NCBI GenBank assembly: GCA_963678705.1
Contig: OY783207.1
Span: 5,332,001-5,396,000 of the forward strand
Direction of reading: 5' to 3'
Length of the DNA stretch: 64,000 bases
Origin: Panorpa germanica
Lineage: Eukaryota; Arthropoda; Insecta; Mecoptera; Panorpidae
Positions 58,480 to 64,000 of this stretch are shown here, in pieces. The first letter of the stretch is position 1, and the number at the start of each line of letters is the position of its first letter. The notes beneath the pieces are model-generated. The model was not told the origin of the DNA and did no database searches. It saw only the letters and a program-made list of their open reading frames with translations. The position numbers were made by a program, and so were the translations under genes.

Positions 58480-61400
58480 CAATCCATCCAGGTGGAAATT
58501 GCCACACACTTTTTTTAATCTTTAATAAAACTTGGACTGGCAGGTTGGAAGACTTATGAATCAGGTATTTATAATTAGTGATAATAATATTTCTATAGAC
58601 ACTATATTAAATTTGGGGTTATTTTAATCCAAAAATGCGGTATTGCCAAGAAACATTAATGACCGTTACAATACTGCTTTCGAGTTAATTTCTAATTTAA
58701 CATATTGTGACAATAGGTGTTCAGGATCTACTTCCGCCATATAAGCCGGCGGTGTTGTTAACAAGGTGATAAACAGTAATAAGGCTAATTAAAAAATAAA
58801 AAACATCCATCTGTCTGATCAGAGTTAGATAATTACATAAATATATGTAAGCAATTTTCTTAGTTTAAATTTTAGCGCCTTAAATATTTTTATTTCCGTT
58901 CTATCAGTTTGAACACAAAGGATGTATTATTACATCATTTTAATGAGCATCCTGAAAATGCCCACATATGTTTTAAAAACTATTGAATCTTTTGTTGTTT
59001 ATGTTTTTGAATTGGTAACAAGATATAACCTTAGAAGTGTTCAAATACATACTCTCCTTACCACCGCAGGAACTTTAACGATCAACTACCAAGTTGACCT
59101 GAATATTATATTTGCTTATCTGTGTATTTCGCAGTTATTTATATTCAAAATAGAGTGAAACTCCTAATAATTTATTTATTTAATAATAAAAAGTATTTTA
59201 TAGTCTCTGTCGTAGTACATTTTTTATATACATATATATTTTTATAAGAATAATAAACGCATATTTCTACGTTTTATATTACGCGTTTTCGTTAAACATT
59301 AAACGTGTTTTTACGAACGACACCTTAAGACCATAAAAAATCGTTAATAAAGTGTTCTTAGCTGTAGAACCGTAATATAATTTTATATTAACGGGAAAAT
59401 TCAAATAAAAAGACAAGAGAAAATGTAATATTGGGTTGCTGTAGTAAATCTGTGCTTAAGAAAAAGGTGTGAGATTAATTTTATAGCTTAAATATACTTT
59501 CCTTTGTTTTTTATAATAATTTGTATTTTAGCTTTGAATACCTGTGAGATGAGCCATATTTCTTGAGTAGCAACATTGTTGTTTGAGAGGTTATAAGTCA
59601 CCCGTTGGATATTTCTTATAGAACCACTCTTTGCCTGCTCTCTAATATATATCAAAGTTATAGATGCATGCAAGTTTTATATGAATTTAGCCATGTTTCA
59701 TAGTTTGTGATTTTATGATAAAATTTCAAATTACATTTTTTATGCTGATACTTTTCAGCGCTAAAAATCAACATCACACATATTATGTATGTAATTGTTT
59801 TGCAATGACACTAGCAGTGTTCATGAAGGGTCACGTGCTTTGTGGCTATCTCCTTCCATATGAAATAAATCTCACTCTTATGCGCTCTTTTCCTCTTTGG
59901 ACGTTAAAAGTCTAACATTAATTACAATCACATTATCGAAAAGGTATTCACGACTAGAAACAATTAAAAAAAAGGTAATTTTGCTTAAGAAATATAGAAA
60001 AAGCAGCCTCACAATACGTATAGTATATGGACTTAAAATGTTTTAAAACAGTACTACGTATAAACCAATATTAAAGTCTGTCAACTTAAGAATTGATGAA
60101 TAATTCCACCGTAAGTCACCACAACGCACCGGTCTCCATTAACGACACATTTTATAATGTCCCTTTACAAGTGTAGTCAACTTTGGTATATTTTAACATT
60201 TTTCACTTTTTAATGATGCCTTAAAGAAGACATGCCATACTTTGAATATAATTTTGTAAGCAAGAAGTAAAAGGAAGGGAGCAAAGCAAGTTTTGTATTA
60301 ATATTTTTAAGTACTTAAAACATAAAATGAGTACGGTGGTAAAAATAATGTGGTTTTAGCTGTTTTAAGGGCTGCACTAACGTCAAGGGATGATTATTAA
60401 AGTATATTAGTAAAACTTTTGTATTACACTGTTTAGTTTAACGTATAATTAAAGAATTTTCAATTATAAACCCACTGCTACAATGTTATACCATTATATA
60501 TTTATTAAGCAGTGGTGTTGTTCATAAATGTAGGCTTTAACACCATAAATATTATCATCATTGAGAGAGGTTTATCGGAAATAGCACGACATAATAAATG
60601 AATTCAAAGATCACTTCAAATTCTAAATTTATCTTCTAAGTTATTAAATCAGTTTTCGAGTTAAGCTGAAGTACGAACAATTTTTAGAATTCATATCTCC
60701 TCTACACTTTATTATATTAAGAACCTTTGTTCCAAAGAATATTTCTTATTAATATTTTTAACTGTTTATTGCCAGTGACTTTTCTCTACAAGAATGATAG
60801 TAATAAATACGATTTTTTTTTTGTTATTCACAAAAAATAAAATCTTTTCATAATTTAAGAAAGGGAATTATTGTCATGCCATTAATTTTATTACAACTGA
60901 AATGTTTGCGAGATAAAGTTGATGCGAGCTATAAAGTTTTTCAGTTATAAAATAGATAATTTTCTAATAAAATTGTGACAAGTAAAAAAATTATTTTAGG
61001 GTAGCAAAATATTTTATTTGTTTGAGAAAAAACATTTGACTACTGAATAACAAATAGAATAATATATCAATATTAAAAAGGCTGTTGAAATGAACTTAGT
61101 TTTTGTATAAAGAAGATTCGCTAAGACCTATATTTTGTATAATTAAATATAAAAGCAAATATATTATAAATTACATTTTTCTCCTATTATTAAATTGCTG
61201 TTAAGGTAAGTTTAGGGAAGCATAGCGTACACCACAATCAAGTATGTCTTAAGAGAATTTGTGCGATTTGTATTATATATTTAAAGCACGACCTAAATGA
61301 TAAGGTCTCTCCGATTCTTCAATGCCAAAGGGATGACATTGTCTTAAAACAATTCTGCTGATTCGTTGGAATCTACAAATTAGAAAGGTGAAACAAATCT

Positions 61401-64000
61401 TCTTCAAAAGATCTCTTAGAAATGAAATATCCATGTTAATTAAAATAGAAACTATACACAAAAATGGTCAAAAATTGCTTTAGACGTCTCCTTCTTAGGC
61501 TAATGCTGCACTGCGAAAATAAAAATAGTGAAAATATAAATAACAATTTCTGCGGTATTGTTTTTCACAGTGCATCTTTATCCTAAGTAGAGCATTTTTC
61601 AATCAATCTCTCTTACAGTGTGGAAACCGGATATGAAATATTAGACACTCGTGTGTCTATATCCTGTCTACATTAATCAATCGATAGTTTTACTGATGAA
61701 TAAAATGGTTACTTAGAACTGTTTTCCATTTTGTAGCATGAACTGTTGCCGGTGCGGCGATTTAGATTTTACATTTTTAAGTGTATTATTATTTAATATA
61801 CAATAAGTTAAGATAGAAAGAGATGCATTGCGATCTATCGTGAATAAATCATTAGTACCGTTAGCTGGAGACGATAATAAGCACAGCTAAATTAAATTTA
61901 AGGCGAAACAATTATCCAATAAGTTATAATTAAGTAAGAATTGAAATTGATTTAAAATATGTAGAAATCCAATTCAAAATGGAAGAATAAGAAACCTGCA
62001 ACTGAATATACTCGTATAGTGCATTGCAAGTTTTGTTATTGGAACTAGAGAAGTGAAAACCCGGAGAACAATTTTGTCTTGGTTATCAGGTTCAAGACTT
62101 GTATGTTGCTTACTGTACTCTGAGTTAGACTGTCTAAGAACAGTCATATCTCCAGTGTGTGGACTCCTTTAAACAGTCGAAGTCGATAAAATCACGTGTG
62201 TAAGACATCATTCAAATTTGCACGTGCCTTGTACACGTTCATGCAGCGCAAACAGATTTTCCTGTTCCTCCAACATGTAAGTACCGTCGACGTTCTCATG
62301 TTCCAACCTTTCCATTGAAGGCATACATATAGACGTAGACATCTAGTACCGTCCATTGTTGTGTGGCAGGGTAATAAAACTTCTAAAAGCTCAAGAAGTA
62401 GTGATGGTAAAGGGGTTGCCGATCTACCAGGGGTTCAAGACAGGGGGCAAAGGGTAATATAAAGTTGAATAGATTGGGATAGTTAGATTTGTACTAGAAT
62501 GCTATACACAAAGGAAATTTAAGTGAAAAGGAATAAGTTTTTAGAACGAATATAATATACTTGATATAGCACGGTACATCTATACTCAACTCTATGAAGT
62601 CTAACGAAGTTTCCCTTTTAGGAAGTACGATGATGTATATAAGACCATATCTGTTACAGATGCTTGAAGAACATTTTACAATGTTATTGGAAAATAATTG
62701 GATCTCCTACGTCTGTGTATGAATATGCATATGATTTACAAAGGGATGAATGTCTAATAACGTTCAGGGAAGAGTTGCATACAAAAAGCATGTGATCAAA
62801 AATGTTCAGTTCTCTGGAATATTCACTGAAAATAATTATTTATTGTTGACAAATATTACAGATATTTCTTTTAGTTGGTAAACAAATGTATTGATTCATT
62901 TTATGTCGGCTAAAGTATTTCTATAACTAAAAATGGAAAATAATATCAAACGAAATTTATGTTCTGCAAATTTCTGTAACGATGTATACCGATCGACCAA
63001 TTTATTAATGAGACATCTCCAAATATTGAGTTTTGGCACTTATACTTATGAACGCCATAGTTGACGTTATAGGAATAACTGCCAACATAGTTAAATGGAA
63101 TTGACCATTAAACTTTAAATGTCGTTTCTTTGATTTCAAGTAAATTACTAAAATAAAAGTCTTTGATTTCAGAGCTCACATGAGTTTGATTAAACATTTA
63201 CAATTCTTAAAATTGGAGATATTGTCTTATAAATATTTAAAAATTTAAACAACTAGAAGATTTAAATTAAAAAAATGCTTTTGAACGTAAATAAAAAATA
63301 TCTCTTAATTTTGAATTCTCAAGATGCAGTCCGATAAAATACTGCGTGTACTTTTCATAATAAATAAATGTTAAATAACTAACCACAGTAATTTTTTTTA
63401 AATATTTTGTTGTTGTATTTGACTCCTCATTTAAAAGTGACTCCAGAACGAACGCTACTCAATCTAATTTGCGTTTAATCTGTGTACACAAAACGTTATC
63501 TACAAAACAAGTGTTGTACACCCAGAAATGTTTACGTCGCAAGAATTATAATTAGCAACATTTATTTACTTTTTAAATTGTATATAAGTATACTGGTACA
63601 GAACTAATTCGGTGTTTTCCGCGTAAAAGGTGTTAACTGCAAAATCGTAGTTCAATATTAAATGGGGCTTTTTATTGCAAAAGTCAGTTTTGCGGCGTAT
63701 AAGCGCATTATAATGTTGGCAAACACTTGAAACAAAGTATTATATTAAAAAAAATACAAAACTATAACTTTTTATAATTTATATACTTCAACTTTGCAGT
63801 TAACACACTTTACGCAGCAAACAGTTACAGAAATATTATTTTTATTTAAGGCAATTTTTTTTATAAAACACTTATATTATATAATACGGTTCGGAATGAA
63901 ATTTTGTTGGCTTTGGTTTCGATTCCCAGACCAGTGCTATAATTTCAGGGTTTGGGGGATTTCAAGTTGAATTGATTATGTATTTATACAATCAAAAATG
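58480..64000. other. No supported gene; short repeats
   Basis: Mostly AT-rich. Contains the second copy of the 27630 repeat (58855-58925) and a relative of the 47607 repeat (61845-61910). Two short open frames of unclear meaning lie at about 62590-62724 and 62933-63064; the latter is listed separately. No element with two recognisable ends was found. Confidence 0.4.
62933..63064 (+). other. Short open frame with C2H2-like spacing
   Basis: ATG opens a 43-residue frame: MENNIKRNLCSANFCNDVYR, then STNLLMRHLQ, ending YERHS. C-x(4)-C-x(12)-H matches the first three ligands of a C2H2 zinc finger, but the next His is 13 residues on, not 3-5. It may be a decayed finger exon or coincidence. Confidence 0.18.

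Noticed and set aside
63905-63945. GGTTTCGATTCCCAG, a tRNA B-box-like motif, as a SINE or tRNA
   Set aside because: No matching A box or cloverleaf upstream and no repeat copy in the window; too close to the window end to judge.

Overview
The window is AT-rich eukaryotic DNA with short exons in compact introns, many small non-autonomous DNA transposons, 5'-truncated LINEs and a Helitron. It reads as an insect (arthropod) genome. The Helitron end and repeat styles would suit a moth or butterfly, but I cannot fix the order from sequence alone. Real protein-coding sequence is sparse. The only well-supported gene lies on the minus strand at the left end.

Left region (about 1.0-6.7 kb): a minus-strand gene for a multi-pass membrane protein that I read as a divergent TMBIM / Bax-inhibitor-1 / Lifeguard-family member. 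Three common 3' exons (2199-2318, 1711-1860, 1086-1205, then a poly(A) signal) encode the C-terminal half. Upstream lie two tandem copies of a three-exon cassette for the N-terminal half: cassette B (6551-6703, 6419-6472, 5538-5628) and cassette A (4675-4854, 4308-4361, 4123-4214). Exon order, phases and two of three lengths agree (54/54 and 91/92 bp). Cassette B joins the common exons cleanly. Cassette A has one extra base in its last exon. This is the most interesting structure in the window. The exon carrying the start codon was not found.

Middle (7-12 kb): a palindromic element, an LTR-like fossil end, and a tandem array of about 15 87-bp units with a two-unit higher-order pattern (about 10.07-11.34 kb), followed directly by three units of a second repeat of about 140 bp. 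From 12 to 64 kb there is mostly non-coding DNA with scattered mobile-element relics. Splice-bounded coding pieces appear at 21.3 kb (-), 24.5 kb (+, a start-codon exon), 33.2 kb (-, a short gene whose stop codon is interrupted by a hAT MITE), 40.3 kb (-, internal exon) and 49.4-49.7 kb (-, terminal exon). I could not connect these pieces into genes or name them.

Mobile elements: two hAT-type MITEs with 8-bp target duplications (33.0 and 35.2 kb); a three-copy MITE family (36.9, 44.7 and 46.6 kb), one copy of which is interrupted by another MITE; a two-copy long-inverted-repeat family (5.75 and 48.4 kb); a GCCGG-ended MITE (26.6 kb); a LINE at 52 kb with its target duplication and a Helitron nested in its 3' part; several older LINE 3' relics; a PIF/Harbinger transposase fragment (58.2 kb); a possible piggyBac relic (34.6 kb); and LTR-retroelement fossils recognised only by end and primer-site-like motifs. 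No rRNA, convincing tRNA, CRISPR or prokaryotic feature was seen.
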